Origin: Mycobacterium vicinigordonae
Lineage (GTDB): Bacteria > Actinomycetota > Actinomycetes > Mycobacteriales > Mycobacteriaceae
Assembly (NCBI RefSeq): GCF_013466425.1
Contig: NZ_CP059165.1
Location: 2,480,001-2,544,000 of the forward strand
Direction: 5' to 3'
Length of the DNA stretch: 64,000 nt
Of the stretch, positions 47,829 through 56,721 are shown one piece after another. Both the position numbers and the translations under genes were made by a program. Each line of letters opens with the position of its first letter. Positions within the stretch are counted from its first letter, which is position 1. The notes under the pieces were generated by a model, which was given only the letters and a program-made list of their open reading frames with translations, had not been told where the DNA came from and searched no databases.

Positions 47829-49610
47829 GTGTTTGTGCTGCGCAGCCACGCCGCAGGTTCGCTACGGGACAGCGATGCCGGGCAACAGGTGACGTTGGCA
47901 GGCTGGGTGGCGCGCCGCCGCGACCACGGCGGTGTCATTTTCATCGACCTACGCGACGCGTCCGGCGTCGCGCAGGTGGTGTTCCGCGACGCTGACGTGC
48001 TGGCCCAAGCGCACCGGCTGCGCTCGGAGTTCTGCATCAGCGTCACCGGGATAGTAGAGAACCGCCCGGAAGGCAACGCCAATCCCGAGATCGCCACTGG
48101 TGACATTGAGGTCAACGCCAGCGCGCTTACTGTGCTCGGTGAATCCGCGCCGCTGCCGTTCCAGCTCGACGAGCCCGCCGGCGAGGAATTGCGGTTGAAG
48201 TACCGCTATCTCGATCTGCGCCGCGACGGCCCGTCCGCGGCAATTCGGTTGCGCTCCAAGGTGAATGCCGCAGCCCGCGAGGTGCTGGCCCGGCACGCAT
48301 TCGTTGAGATCGAGACACCGACCATCACCCGCTCCACCCCGGAAGGAGCGCGCGACTTCCTGGTACCCGCCCGGCTGCGGCCCGGCACGTTCTACGCGCT
48401 GCCGCAGAGCCCGCAGCTGTTCAAGCAGCTGCTGATGGTGGCCGGCATGGAACGCTACTACCAGATCGCGCGCTGCTACCGCGACGAGGACTTCCGTGCC
48501 GACCGCCAGCCTGAGTTCACCCAGCTCGACATGGAGCTCAGCTTCGTCGACGTCGACGACGTCATCGCGATCTCCGAGGAGATCCTGTCCGCGCTGTGGG
48601 CGTTGATCGGCTATCAGATCTCCACTCCGATTCCGCGGATGACCTACGCCGACGCCATGCGCCGGTTCGGCTCCGACAAGCCGGACCTGCGCTTCGGGCT
48701 GGAACTCGTCGAGTGCACCGAGTTCTTCAAGGACACCACGTTCCGGGTGTTTCAGGCGCCCTACGTCGGCGCGGTGGTGATGCCCGGAGGAGCGTCCCAA
48801 CCGCGGCGCACCTTGGACGGCTGGCAGGAGTGGGCCAAGCAGCGCGGGCACCGTGGACTGGCCTACGTGCTTGTCGGCGACGATGGCACCTTGAGCGGAC
48901 CGGTTGCCAAGAACTTGACCGACGCCGAGCGCGCCGGCCTGGCCGATCACGTCGGTGCCAGCCCGGGCGACTGCATCTTCTTCTCCGCCGGCCCGGTGAA
49001 GGGATCGCGGGCATTGCTGGGCGCGGCGCGCTCGGAGATCGCCCACCGCCTGGGCCTGATCGAACCGGGCAGCTGGGCCTTTGTCTGGGTGGTCGACCCG
49101 CCGCTGTTCGAGCCGGCCGACGACGCCGTGGAAGCCGGTGACGTCGCCGTCGGCTCTGGGGCGTGGACCGCGGTCCATCACGCGTTCACCTCACCCAAGC
49201 CGGAGCAGCAGGACAGCATCGAATCCGATCCCGGCGCTGTGCTGGCCGACGCTTACGACATCGTCTGCAATGGCAACGAGATCGGCGGCGGCTCGATCCG
49301 TATTCATCGCCGCGACGTCCAGGAACGGGTGTTCGAGGTGATGGGCATCGGCCCCGACGAAGCGCGGGAGAAGTTTGGATTCCTGTTGGAGGCGTTCACT
49401 TTTGGCGCACCGCCGCACGGCGGCATCGCGTTCGGCTGGGACCGGATCAACGCGCTGCTGTCGGGGGTCGACTCGATTCGCGAGGTGATCGCGTTCCCCA
49501 AGACCGGCGGCGGCGTTGACCCCCTGACCGATGCGCCGGCGCCGATCACGGCACAGCAGCGCAAGGAGTCCGGAATAGATTTCAAACCCAAGCCGCTTGA
49601 CGGGGTATGA
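47829..49610 (+). CDS. aspS: Aspartyl-tRNA synthetase, 593 aa
   Basis: Class II synthetase for aspartate. It has an N-terminal OB-fold anticodon domain ([23 protein letters not shown]), the [20 protein letters not shown] segment, motif 2 ([19 protein letters not shown]), a bacterial GAD insert, and motif 3 (GIAFGWDRI). Mycobacterial AspRS is known to be non-discriminating and also charges tRNA-Asn for the GatCAB route. GTG 47829 gives the family N-terminus; GTG 47835 has better spacing from GAAGGGG and cannot be excluded. It is divergent from the PanE-like gene. Confidence 0.96.
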   Translation: MFVLRSHAAGSLRDSDAGQQVTLAGWVARRRDHGGVIFIDLRDASGVAQVVFRDADVLAQAHRLRSEFCISVTGIVENRPEGNANPEIATGDIEVNASALTVLGESAPLPFQLDEPAGEELRLKYRYLDLRRDGPSAAIRLRSKVNAAAREVLARHAFVEIETPTITRSTPEGARDFLVPARLRPGTFYALPQSPQLFKQLLMVAGMERYYQIARCYRDEDFRADRQPEFTQLDMELSFVDVDDVIAISEEILSALWALIGYQISTPIPRMTYADAMRRFGSDKPDLRFGLELVECTEFFKDTTFRVFQAPYVGAVVMPGGASQPRRTLDGWQEWAKQRGHRGLAYVLVGDDGTLSGPVAKNLTDAERAGLADHVGASPGDCIFFSAGPVKGSRALLGAARSEIAHRLGLIEPGSWAFVWVVDPPLFEPADDAVEAGDVAVGSGAWTAVHHAFTSPKPEQQDSIESDPGAVLADAYDIVCNGNEIGGGSIRIHRRDVQERVFEVMGIGPDEAREKFGFLLEAFTFGAPPHGGIAFGWDRINALLSGVDSIREVIAFPKTGGGVDPLTDAPAPITAQQRKESGIDFKPKPLDGV

Positions 49611-49658
49611 CGCGCGGCCGTTGAGGCGGGAGCGCAGCGACGGGGAGGAGCGGCGCAT

Positions 49659-50096
49659 ATGACTGAGGACCCGAAGGCGATGGCCGAGACGGCCAAGGCG
49701 ATGAACAAAGACATCATCGCTGAATTCCGTGCCAACGACGGAAAGGTGGGCGGCCAGTTCGAGGGCGCCAACCTCTTGCTGCTGCACACCACCGGCGCCA
49801 AGACCGGCGAGCAGCGGACTTCGCCGCTGGCGTACTTCGACGTCGACGGCAAGCTGATCATCATCGGGTCCTTTGCGGGCGCTCCGGTCAACCCGGCCTG
49901 GGTGCACAACCTGCGGGCAAACCCGAAGGCCCGTATCGAGGTCGGCACCGAGGCCTTCGACGTGACCGCGCGCGAACTGCGGCCCGACGAGCGCGACGCG
50001 TTGTTCGACAAGATCACCGCCAAGGCGCCCGGCTTCGCGCAGTACCAGTCGAAGACCACCAGGATCCTGCCGTTGTTTGAGTTGCAGCGCGGCTAG
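49659..50096 (+). CDS. Deazaflavin-dependent nitroreductase (DDN) family protein, 145 aa
   Basis: Small split beta-barrel protein of the DDN family, which binds cofactor F420 and reduces quinones or nitro compounds. Family blocks: LLLLHTTGAKTGEQRTSPLA, DGKLIIIGSFAGAP, NPAWVHNLRANPKARIEVG. ATG 49659 follows GGAGGAG at 7-8 bases. It lies 48 bases after aspS. I do not recall a DDN gene here in M. tuberculosis, so this is a local gain or a loss there. The physiological substrate is unknown. Confidence 0.88.
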   Translation: MTEDPKAMAETAKAMNKDIIAEFRANDGKVGGQFEGANLLLLHTTGAKTGEQRTSPLAYFDVDGKLIIIGSFAGAPVNPAWVHNLRANPKARIEVGTEAFDVTARELRPDERDALFDKITAKAPGFAQYQSKTTRILPLFELQRG

Positions 50097-50180
50097 GGCT
50101 TCTGGCAAACCGCCAGGGTCGCCGGGGACGAACCGCGGATCCAACTACCCAATCCACCCACGCTGCGGTAAGCAGGCGTG

Positions 50181-51239
50181 ATGGGCACTTCGCTGCTGAC
50201 CGGCGTGGCCGACGAGGCAGCCGCCGCCATGCACCGGCTGCGCGCCGTGCTGTGGCCGATCACCCAAACCTCCGTGGTCGCCGCCCTGGCGTGGTACCTG
50301 ACGCACGATCTGCTGCACCACCAGCAACCGTTCTTCGCACCGATCTCCGCGGTGGTATGCATGTCAGCCAGCAACGTGCTGCGGGCGCGGCGTGCCACCC
50401 AGATGATGGTCGGCGTCGCGTTGGGTATCGCGGTGGGCGGCAGCGTGGAAGGCCTTCTCGGTCGCGGTTACCTCGCGATCGGTGTGGCGGTGTTCGTGGC
50501 GCTGTCGGTCGCGGTGCTCAGCGGGCGGGGCGTGATGGGTCAGGGGCTGATGTTCGTCAATCAGACGGCGGTCTCGGCAGTCCTGGTTCTGGTGTTCGCG
50601 CATAGCGGCGTGGTGGTGACCGAACGCCTCTTCGACTCGTTGATCGGCGGTGGGTTGGCCCTGGTGTTCGCTATCGGGTTTTTCCCCGCCGACCCGCAGC
50701 GCCTAATCGCCCAGGCTCGGACCGGGGTCCTGGCGGCCGCGCAAGAGGCACTCGAGCAGGCCGCGAGCATCTTGCGTGATCCGGACAGCCGCACCCCCGA
50801 TTGGCCGCGCGACGTCTCAGATCGCCTGCATGCGCAGGTCGGCGCGCTGATCGAGGCCCGCTGCACTGCCGACCTGGCAGCGCGCCGGGCACCGAGGCGT
50901 TGGGCGTTGCGCGGCCTGATCCGCGATGTCGACGCCCAAGCGGCACAGCTGGGCCTGTTCGCGGGGTGTGTGCTGCACCTGGTCCGCTCGGTGACCCGCC
51001 CCGTCGGCCTGAAGGTAATGCCCGCCATGCAGGCGGCGGTGGCCGACCTGGCTGCGGCGACGGCCCTGGCGGACTCTGATCCCGCGGGCGCGGCCGCCCG
51101 CCTCAACGCGGCCCGCCGTCACGCCGCCGAACTGCAAAAAGAGGCCGTAGACAGCACCGATGTTCTACTCGCCGACGTGCTCGCCGGCTGCGCTGAGGAC
51201 CTGCACGCCGTTAGCCAGACTTGGCCAGAAACTCCTTGA
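50181..51239 (+). CDS. FUSC family membrane protein, 352 aa
   Basis: Membrane protein with about six N-terminal segments (WPITQTSVVAALAWYL; FFAPISAVVCMS; QMMVGVALGIAVGGSVEGLL; LAIGVAVFVALSVAVL; TAVSAVLVLVFAHSG; LIGGGLALVFAIGFF) and a long helical cytosolic tail, the plan of FUSC/aromatic acid exporter-like proteins. It is orthologous to Rv2571c. It probably moves small organic acids or other amphipathic compounds out of the cell. ATG 50181 is chosen over GTG 50178. Its 3' end overlaps the convergent YjbR-like gene by 29 bases. Confidence 0.85.
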   Translation: MGTSLLTGVADEAAAAMHRLRAVLWPITQTSVVAALAWYLTHDLLHHQQPFFAPISAVVCMSASNVLRARRATQMMVGVALGIAVGGSVEGLLGRGYLAIGVAVFVALSVAVLSGRGVMGQGLMFVNQTAVSAVLVLVFAHSGVVVTERLFDSLIGGGLALVFAIGFFPADPQRLIAQARTGVLAAAQEALEQAASILRDPDSRTPDWPRDVSDRLHAQVGALIEARCTADLAARRAPRRWALRGLIRDVDAQAAQLGLFAGCVLHLVRSVTRPVGLKVMPAMQAAVADLAAATALADSDPAGAAARLNAARRHAAELQKEAVDSTDVLLADVLAGCAEDLHAVSQTWPETP

Positions 51240-51600
51240 CCAGCCGTTTCGGCGCTTGGGTCAGCCAGCCCTCGGTGATCAATTCGCGTAGCTCGGGCAC
51301 CTCGATCCGGGCCAGCCGGACCAGGACCGCCGCGTACCCGTCGAAATGCGGGGTGGTGAAGTACACCCTCGGATCGTCGGCGATCAATGCGAACTTCACG
51401 CCCTCGTCGGGAACCCGAACGCCGAGGATGTCGCCCGACGGCGGCTGCACGCCGGCGCGGTTCAGCGCTTCGATGTCAGACTTACGCAGCGGCCGTTCCC
51501 AGGCCAGCAACTTCTTGCCGACTCGCCAGTCGTGCGGCGCCAGTTCGCCGGTCAGTGGCAGCTCCGCAGCGATGCGAGCCACGTCGTCCCAGGTGGCCAC
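51211..51600 (-). CDS. MmcQ/YjbR-like protein, 129 aa
   Basis: Small cytosolic protein of the MmcQ/YjbR (CyaY-like fold) family, orthologous to Rv2570: WRVGKKLLAWERPLRKSD, KFALIADDPRVYFTTPHFDGYAAVLVRL split over the fold, and a C-terminal helix with APKRLVKEFL. Members may bind DNA, but the function is not settled. Overlaps the FUSC gene at its 3' end. Confidence 0.85.
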   Translation of the reverse strand: MATWDDVARIAAELPLTGELAPHDWRVGKKLLAWERPLRKSDIEALNRAGVQPPSGDILGVRVPDEGVKFALIADDPRVYFTTPHFDGYAAVLVRLARIEVPELRELITEGWLTQAPKRLVKEFLAKSG

Positions 51601-51633
51601 GTCTTCGATTGTGCGCCCGACCGCCCCGCTACG

Positions 51634-51811
51634 GAATGGTTCTCGGCAAACTCAGGTGCCTGGGTCCCGATCCAGCTCAGCAGTCTGTCGTAGACCGCCG
51701 GATCGTTGAGCAAGGTCGAAGTGGTTCAGACCGGTCAAGGTCAGCCCGTGCTCCGGCTCGGGGTCGAAAGGAATTTGGCGTCCCGGCCGCGGGCCTGTAT
51801 AACCGCTTCCT
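51634..51811 (-). pseudogene. Frameshifted remnant of an alpha/beta hydrolase-like gene
   Basis: Reading the minus strand, one frame gives GRQIPFDPEPEHGLTLTGL then NHFDL; after a one-base shift near 51715 a second frame continues NDPAVYDRLLSWIGTQAPEF. Together this resembles the C-terminus of an alpha/beta hydrolase or esterase (active-site-type His in NHFD, then a final helix). An upstream frame (SEEAVIQARGRDAKFLS) suggests a further shift. No intact gene is possible here. The limits are approximate. Confidence 0.45.
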
Positions 51812-51883
51812 CGCTGTCTGACGGTCCTCAGACGCGCGGTGTTCCCCGTTGCCGACGGAATAGTCGGGCATGTGGTGTGATCT

Positions 51884-52867
51884 ATGGCCGAGGGGGATCA
51901 CGCACAGGGGAGACGCCACTTGCCGTATACCGAGTTGTCCGGCCTGACCAGCCCTGCCGACGCTAAACGCTACCGAGTGACCCATCGCACCGAATACCGG
52001 TACTCCGATATTGTGACCAGCTCTTACGGGCGCGGTTTCCTCACCCCGCGCAACTCGCTGCGCCAGCGCTGTGTCGCGCACCACCTGGTGATCAACCCCA
52101 CCCCGTCCGACAGCTCCACCAGCCGCGACACGTACGGCAACATCAGTTCCTACTTCCACGTGACTGAGCCCCACCGCGCGCTGACGATCACCAGCGACTC
52201 GATCGTCGATGTGGCCCCACCGCATCCCGGGCTCTACAACAGCGGTCCGGCGCTGCAGCCATGGGAAACCGCACGGCCGGCCGGGACGGCCGGAGCGCTG
52301 GCTGTCGATTTCACGCTCGACCTCACTCCACCCGAGATCACCGCCGAAGTCCGTGAGTACGCCGCACCTAGCTTCGAACCCGGTCGCCCGCTGGTCGAGG
52401 TGTTGCGTGACCTCTCATCGCGAATCTTCCGCGATTTCACCTACCGGTCCGGATCGACCACCGTTTCCACCCGCGTCAACGAGGTTCTGATCGCCCGCGA
52501 GGGGGTATGTCAAGACTTCGCGAGACTGGCGATCGCCTGTCTGCGCGCCCACGGTCTGGCGGCCTGCTACGTGTCCGGGTATCTGGCCACCGACCCACCA
52601 CCGGGGAAGGATCGGATGATAGGCATAGACGCGACACATGCCTGGGCATCGGTGTGGACACCACAGCAGCCAGGCCAATTCGAGTGGCTGGGACTGGATC
52701 CCACCAACGACGCGCTCGTCGACCAGCGCTACATCATCGTCGGGCGCGGCCGCGACTACGCGGACGTGCCCCCGCTGCGCGGCATCATCTACACCAACAG
52801 CGAACGTAGTGTGATCGACGTCGGCGTCGACGTCGTCCCGTTCGAAGGTGATGTGTTGGATGCGTGA
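51884..52867 (+). CDS. Transglutaminase-like protein, 327 aa (or 315 aa from TTG)
   Basis: Transglutaminase/protease-like fold with an N-terminal BTG region (RVTHRTEYRYSDIVTSSYGRG). The catalytic triad is Cys209 (REGVCQDFARL), His252 (DATHAWASVW) and Asp272 (GLDPTND). Orthologous to Rv2569c. It may hydrolyse, form or transfer amide bonds. The start is uncertain: ATG 51884 has no ribosome binding site, whereas TTG 51920 has AGGGGAG 7 bases upstream. The next gene, a zinc-ribbon peptidase, starts 8 bases before its stop, so the two are translated as a pair. Confidence 0.88.
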   Translation: MAEGDHAQGRRHLPYTELSGLTSPADAKRYRVTHRTEYRYSDIVTSSYGRGFLTPRNSLRQRCVAHHLVINPTPSDSSTSRDTYGNISSYFHVTEPHRALTITSDSIVDVAPPHPGLYNSGPALQPWETARPAGTAGALAVDFTLDLTPPEITAEVREYAAPSFEPGRPLVEVLRDLSSRIFRDFTYRSGSTTVSTRVNEVLIAREGVCQDFARLAIACLRAHGLAACYVSGYLATDPPPGKDRMIGIDATHAWASVWTPQQPGQFEWLGLDPTNDALVDQRYIIVGRGRDYADVPPLRGIIYTNSERSVIDVGVDVVPFEGDVLDA

Positions 52868-53900
52868 CTTCCATTGCCCCACTTGTGGACAACGCCTGAC
52901 ATTCGAGAACTCCGAGTGTTTGAGCTGTGGAAGTTCGCTGGGTTTTTCGCTGGACCAGATGGCATTGCTGGTGATCGCCAAGAAAGACGACGAAGACCAC
53001 GCCGGGGCGGTGCCCGCCGCGGAGTATAAGCTGTGCGCCAATCTCCATCTCGCCGAATGCAACTGGCTGGTTCCGGTCGATCCCCCGGGCACCCTGTGCG
53101 AGTCGTGCTCGCTGACCATCGAGCGCCCTAACGACGCGGACACCGTTGGGCTGGCGGAGTTCGCACGGGCCGAGGCGGCCAAGCGCCGGCTGATCGCCGA
53201 GTTGCGTGAGATGAAGCTTCCCATCATCGGCCGCGTGGAGGACCCAGATTACGGCCTGGCCTTCCGGCTGCTGTCCAGCGCCCACGAGAAAGTTTTCACC
53301 GGCCACGAAAACGGAGTCATCACACTGGATTTGGCTGAAGGTGACGACGTGCACCGGGAGCAGCTGCGGGTCGAGATGGACGAGCCTTACCGCACATTGC
53401 TGGGGCACTTCCGCCACGAGGTCGGGCACTACTACTTCTACCGGCTGATCAGGTCGCCCGAATACCGGCAGCGGTTCAACGAGCTGTTCGGCGACCCCGA
53501 CGCGGACTACCAGGCTGCGCTGGACCGCCATTACGGCGAGGGTGCACCCGCGGGCTGGCAGGAGACCTATGTCTCGTCATACGCGACCATGCATGCCGCC
53601 GAGGATTGGGCTGAAACCTTCGCGCACTACCTGCACATCCGCGACACACTGGACACCTCGGCGTGGTGCGGCTTGGCGGCAGCGTCGGCAACCTTTGACC
53701 GACCACCCTTGGGCCCTAGCGGTTTTCAAACGATCATCGACATGTGGCTGCCATTGTCGTGGTCGCTGAACATGGTTAACCGGTCGATGGGACACGACGA
53801 TCTGTACCCGTTCGTGTTGCCGCCGGCGGTGCTGGAGAAGATGCAGTTCGTGCACGACGTGATCGACGAGGTCACATCGCAACTGGCGGTAGCACGATAG
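52860..53900 (+). CDS. Zinc-ribbon putative metallopeptidase (Rv2568c-like), 346 aa
   Basis: N-terminal zinc ribbon with Cys6, Cys9, Cys20 and Cys23 (FHCPTCG, ECLSCG), further Cys at 59, 67, 80 and 83, and a peptidase-like core with the motif HEVGH (His186, Glu187, His190; GHFRHEVGHYYFYRL) and a later AAEDWAETFAHYL that may give the third metal ligand. This fits the COG4307 group, which is known to sit beside transglutaminase and ATP-grasp/alpha-E genes. ATG 52860 overlaps the transglutaminase stop by 8 bases and has GAAGGTG 9 bases upstream. Convergent with the ATP-grasp gene. Confidence 0.85.
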   Translation: MRDFHCPTCGQRLTFENSECLSCGSSLGFSLDQMALLVIAKKDDEDHAGAVPAAEYKLCANLHLAECNWLVPVDPPGTLCESCSLTIERPNDADTVGLAEFARAEAAKRRLIAELREMKLPIIGRVEDPDYGLAFRLLSSAHEKVFTGHENGVITLDLAEGDDVHREQLRVEMDEPYRTLLGHFRHEVGHYYFYRLIRSPEYRQRFNELFGDPDADYQAALDRHYGEGAPAGWQETYVSSYATMHAAEDWAETFAHYLHIRDTLDTSAWCGLAAASATFDRPPLGPSGFQTIIDMWLPLSWSLNMVNRSMGHDDLYPFVLPPAVLEKMQFVHDVIDEVTSQLAVAR

Positions 53901-53976
53901 CTGCGAGGCCGGCAGCGCCCCCGGTGACCTGCGCGCCATAAGGCATGATTCTGCTGACTGCCGGTACGACGGCCGG

Positions 53977-56685
53977 TCAGGCCGGTAGCGTGCGGCGCTC
54001 GTCGGGGCCTCCCCACAGCGGCTGCATGCCGCCGGGCAGCGCCAGCTGCGTGGCGGTGATTGCGTCGGCCAGGTCGCGCAGCGCGGCGTGCACCCAGTCC
54101 AGCAGCTCGGCCAGATTGGCCCGGTGCCCATCGTTGATCTCTTCCAGCTCAACGGGATCCGAGCGGCGCAGCCGGGTGCCGATCTCGTCCACAATCCGCT
54201 CGGGACGCGAGGACCCCGACGAGCCGGGCAGGTCTTTGAGGTGCGCCCGCAACTGCTCCAGCTGATACAACAACGAGCGCGGGTTCTGCGGATCGAACAA
54301 CATCAACTCGGTCACCGCGGCCACGCTGATCTTGCCCAGGGTGCGACGCCGATAGATGACCGACGACTCACAGGCAACCAGCGTCGCCTCGACGATCGAC
54401 TGCTCGGCGACGGTGCTTCTTATCGTGGTCAGCGTTTTGGCCAGCAGCGCGGTCAGCCATAAGCCCCGTTCGATCCGTTTGCCGATGTCCATCATCGTCC
54501 AGCCGACGTCGCGCACCATCGACTCACCGGCCACCCCGGCCAGCGTCAGCATCCCCGCCAGCGCCTGGGACTGAGCCGCGGCGAGCAACGCGTCGGCTTC
54601 GGCCAGCGACTGCGGCGGGTCGGACCGAAGCGCAACGGCGCGTTCGACATTGGCGAGCACCATCCATGTGTCGTTGGACAGCTGATCGCGTACCGCGCGG
54701 GCGGCCAGCGCCAACCCCTCCACCGACTGGATCAGCGAACCGGGTCGGCCCGGCTCCACCGTCAGTGCCCACAGCATCGAGGGCGCGACGGCGATCATCT
54801 CGGCCGGGTCGTACTCGTCGGCACCGCCGGTTCCCGTGTCGGTGCCGGTGATGCGTCCCAGCGCGGCCATCAGTAGCGGCACGCATTCACTTTCTTCGCT
54901 GTCCTGATGGTGCCGGTAGACGTGGTAGCGCTCCCGCGCGACGATCAGCAGCCGCGCCATGTCCTCGGCGCGCTCGCCGTAGCGTCCCATCCAGAACAGG
55001 TCTGAAAGCACGCGCGGCGAGCTGACGGCCCAGGTGCCCGCGCCAGACTTCACCGGCTGCGGCTCCGACGGCAGACGCACCGCCTCGGCGATCGCACGTT
55101 CTGTTGGACGCACCCAAATATCTTTTGCAGCAACAGTTTTCAATGTATATGCGGCAGTGCCCGGTGCCACCACGTAGCCAAGACCGCCGATCATGGGGGC
55201 GTAGCCGCCGCGTTGGGCAACGGTGAACAACCGCATCCCGACGCCCGCCGAAGACAGCACCCCGGCGTGGTCGGTGGGCGCCGAAGAGAACGTCGGCGGC
55301 TCCTGGCCGGTCCACCGCCACGGCGCTGCGTCGATGCGGGCGGTCAGGTCACTTAGCTGAGTGGACGAAAGTGTCGGACCGACAAGGGTTTCCCCGCCGT
55401 CCACCGGCCGGATCAGCAGCCGCGAGAGGTTGGCCAGCAGGTGGGAGAGTTCGGCCGGGATGCCGCCCCAATATACCTGCGCCGACGGCAGCAGCGGCTC
55501 CTCGCCGAGCAACCGCTCGGCCAGCTCGGGTAGAAAACGAAGCAGCCCAGGGCTTTCCAGTATCCCGCTGCCCAAGGTGTTGACCACGGTCACGGTGCCG
55601 CGGTGCAGGGTCTCCACCAGGCCGACCACGCCGAGCCGAGAGTCGGCACGCAGGTCCAGCGGGTCGGCGTAGAGCGCGTCGACACGGCGCAACACCACGT
55701 CGACCCGCTTGAGCGTGCCCAGCGAACGCATCCACAGCTTGCCGTCGCGTACCACCAGATCGGCGCTCTCCACCAACGGAAAACCCAGCAGCGTGGCCAG
55801 ATACGCCTGGTCGAACGCCGTCTCGGAGTAGATGCCGGGGCTGAGCACCACCACCACCGGGTCCTGCGCCGCGTCCGGCGCGGCGTCGATCAGCGCCAGC
55901 CGCAGCGCCTGGGCGAACGGGGTGTTCGCCCGCGGCGCGATCCGTTCGTAAAGGTCCGGAATCGCGTGCGCCAGCACCCGCCGGTCGGCCAGGGCGTATC
56001 CGGCGCCGGACGGGGCCTGCGTCCAGTCGGCATTGACCTGAAAGCCGCCGTCCGCGCACCGGCTCAGGTCGCATCCGTGCATGAACAGTTGGTGGTGGCC
56101 AGGAACCTCGATCCCGTTGGCGGGCCGCACGTATCCGGGATGGGCGAAAACCAGCTGCGGCGGCAGCAGTCCCTCGGTGAGCAGATGACGCGACCCGTAA
56201 AGATCGGCGAGCGCCGCGTCAAGCAGCCGGGAGCGCTGTACCAGCCCGGCTTCGAGTATCTCCCAATCGGCCGCCGAGACCACCAGGGGCAGTGTGTCCA
56301 GGTGCCACAGCCCCGGCTCCGGTCCGTGCCCGAGGTAGGCCTCGCGCGCGTACGGCGTTTCTGCGACGCCGGTATAGGTGATGCCGTCGTGGTCAATCAG
56401 GCTGTGCACGACCGACCGCAACCGGTCCAGCCCGGCCCGGCCGCGCTCGGCGATCGAGTCGGCGAGTTCGTGCCAGCCCGGCCGGACGTTGCCGTCGGCG
56501 TCGACGAACTCGTCGTAGCCGACGCCGGGCCCGTCCCGCAGGTCGAACAGCGCTTCCTGGGCGCGTGCGGTGCGGTACCCGGCCAGCAGCCGGTCGACGT
56601 CGTAGTGCCGGTCCTCCGCCCCCGCAGAGCCCGCTCGGGGCCCGGCGAACGCCGAAGGCCCGCTCATGCTCATGCCGACTGCCAT
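53977..56685 (-). CDS. Circularly permuted ATP-grasp / alpha-E fusion protein, 902 aa
   Basis: Two domains in one chain. The N-terminal half (about 30-480) matches the circularly permuted ATP-grasp family (YDEFVDADGNVRPGWHELAD, LVVSAADWEILEAGLVQRSRLLDAALADLYG, VVVLSPGIYSETAFDQAYLA, DPLDLRADSRLGVVGL). The C-terminal half (about 520-880) is the all-helical alpha-E domain (LSDLFWMGRYGERAEDMARLL, RDVGWTMMDIGKRIERGLWL, NPRSLLYQLEQLRAHL). It is orthologous to Rv2567. ATP-grasp enzymes join a carboxylate to an amine, so a peptide-like bond is the likely product. It follows the large transglutaminase gene by 36 bases. Confidence 0.9.
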   Translation of the reverse strand: MAVGMSMSGPSAFAGPRAGSAGAEDRHYDVDRLLAGYRTARAQEALFDLRDGPGVGYDEFVDADGNVRPGWHELADSIAERGRAGLDRLRSVVHSLIDHDGITYTGVAETPYAREAYLGHGPEPGLWHLDTLPLVVSAADWEILEAGLVQRSRLLDAALADLYGSRHLLTEGLLPPQLVFAHPGYVRPANGIEVPGHHQLFMHGCDLSRCADGGFQVNADWTQAPSGAGYALADRRVLAHAIPDLYERIAPRANTPFAQALRLALIDAAPDAAQDPVVVVLSPGIYSETAFDQAYLATLLGFPLVESADLVVRDGKLWMRSLGTLKRVDVVLRRVDALYADPLDLRADSRLGVVGLVETLHRGTVTVVNTLGSGILESPGLLRFLPELAERLLGEEPLLPSAQVYWGGIPAELSHLLANLSRLLIRPVDGGETLVGPTLSSTQLSDLTARIDAAPWRWTGQEPPTFSSAPTDHAGVLSSAGVGMRLFTVAQRGGYAPMIGGLGYVVAPGTAAYTLKTVAAKDIWVRPTERAIAEAVRLPSEPQPVKSGAGTWAVSSPRVLSDLFWMGRYGERAEDMARLLIVARERYHVYRHHQDSEESECVPLLMAALGRITGTDTGTGGADEYDPAEMIAVAPSMLWALTVEPGRPGSLIQSVEGLALAARAVRDQLSNDTWMVLANVERAVALRSDPPQSLAEADALLAAAQSQALAGMLTLAGVAGESMVRDVGWTMMDIGKRIERGLWLTALLAKTLTTIRSTVAEQSIVEATLVACESSVIYRRRTLGKISVAAVTELMLFDPQNPRSLLYQLEQLRAHLKDLPGSSGSSRPERIVDEIGTRLRRSDPVELEEINDGHRANLAELLDWVHAALRDLADAITATQLALPGGMQPLWGGPDERRTLPA

Positions 56686-56721
56686 AGATGTGTCAATTCC
56701 AGTGCCGTGTCCCGAACGCCA

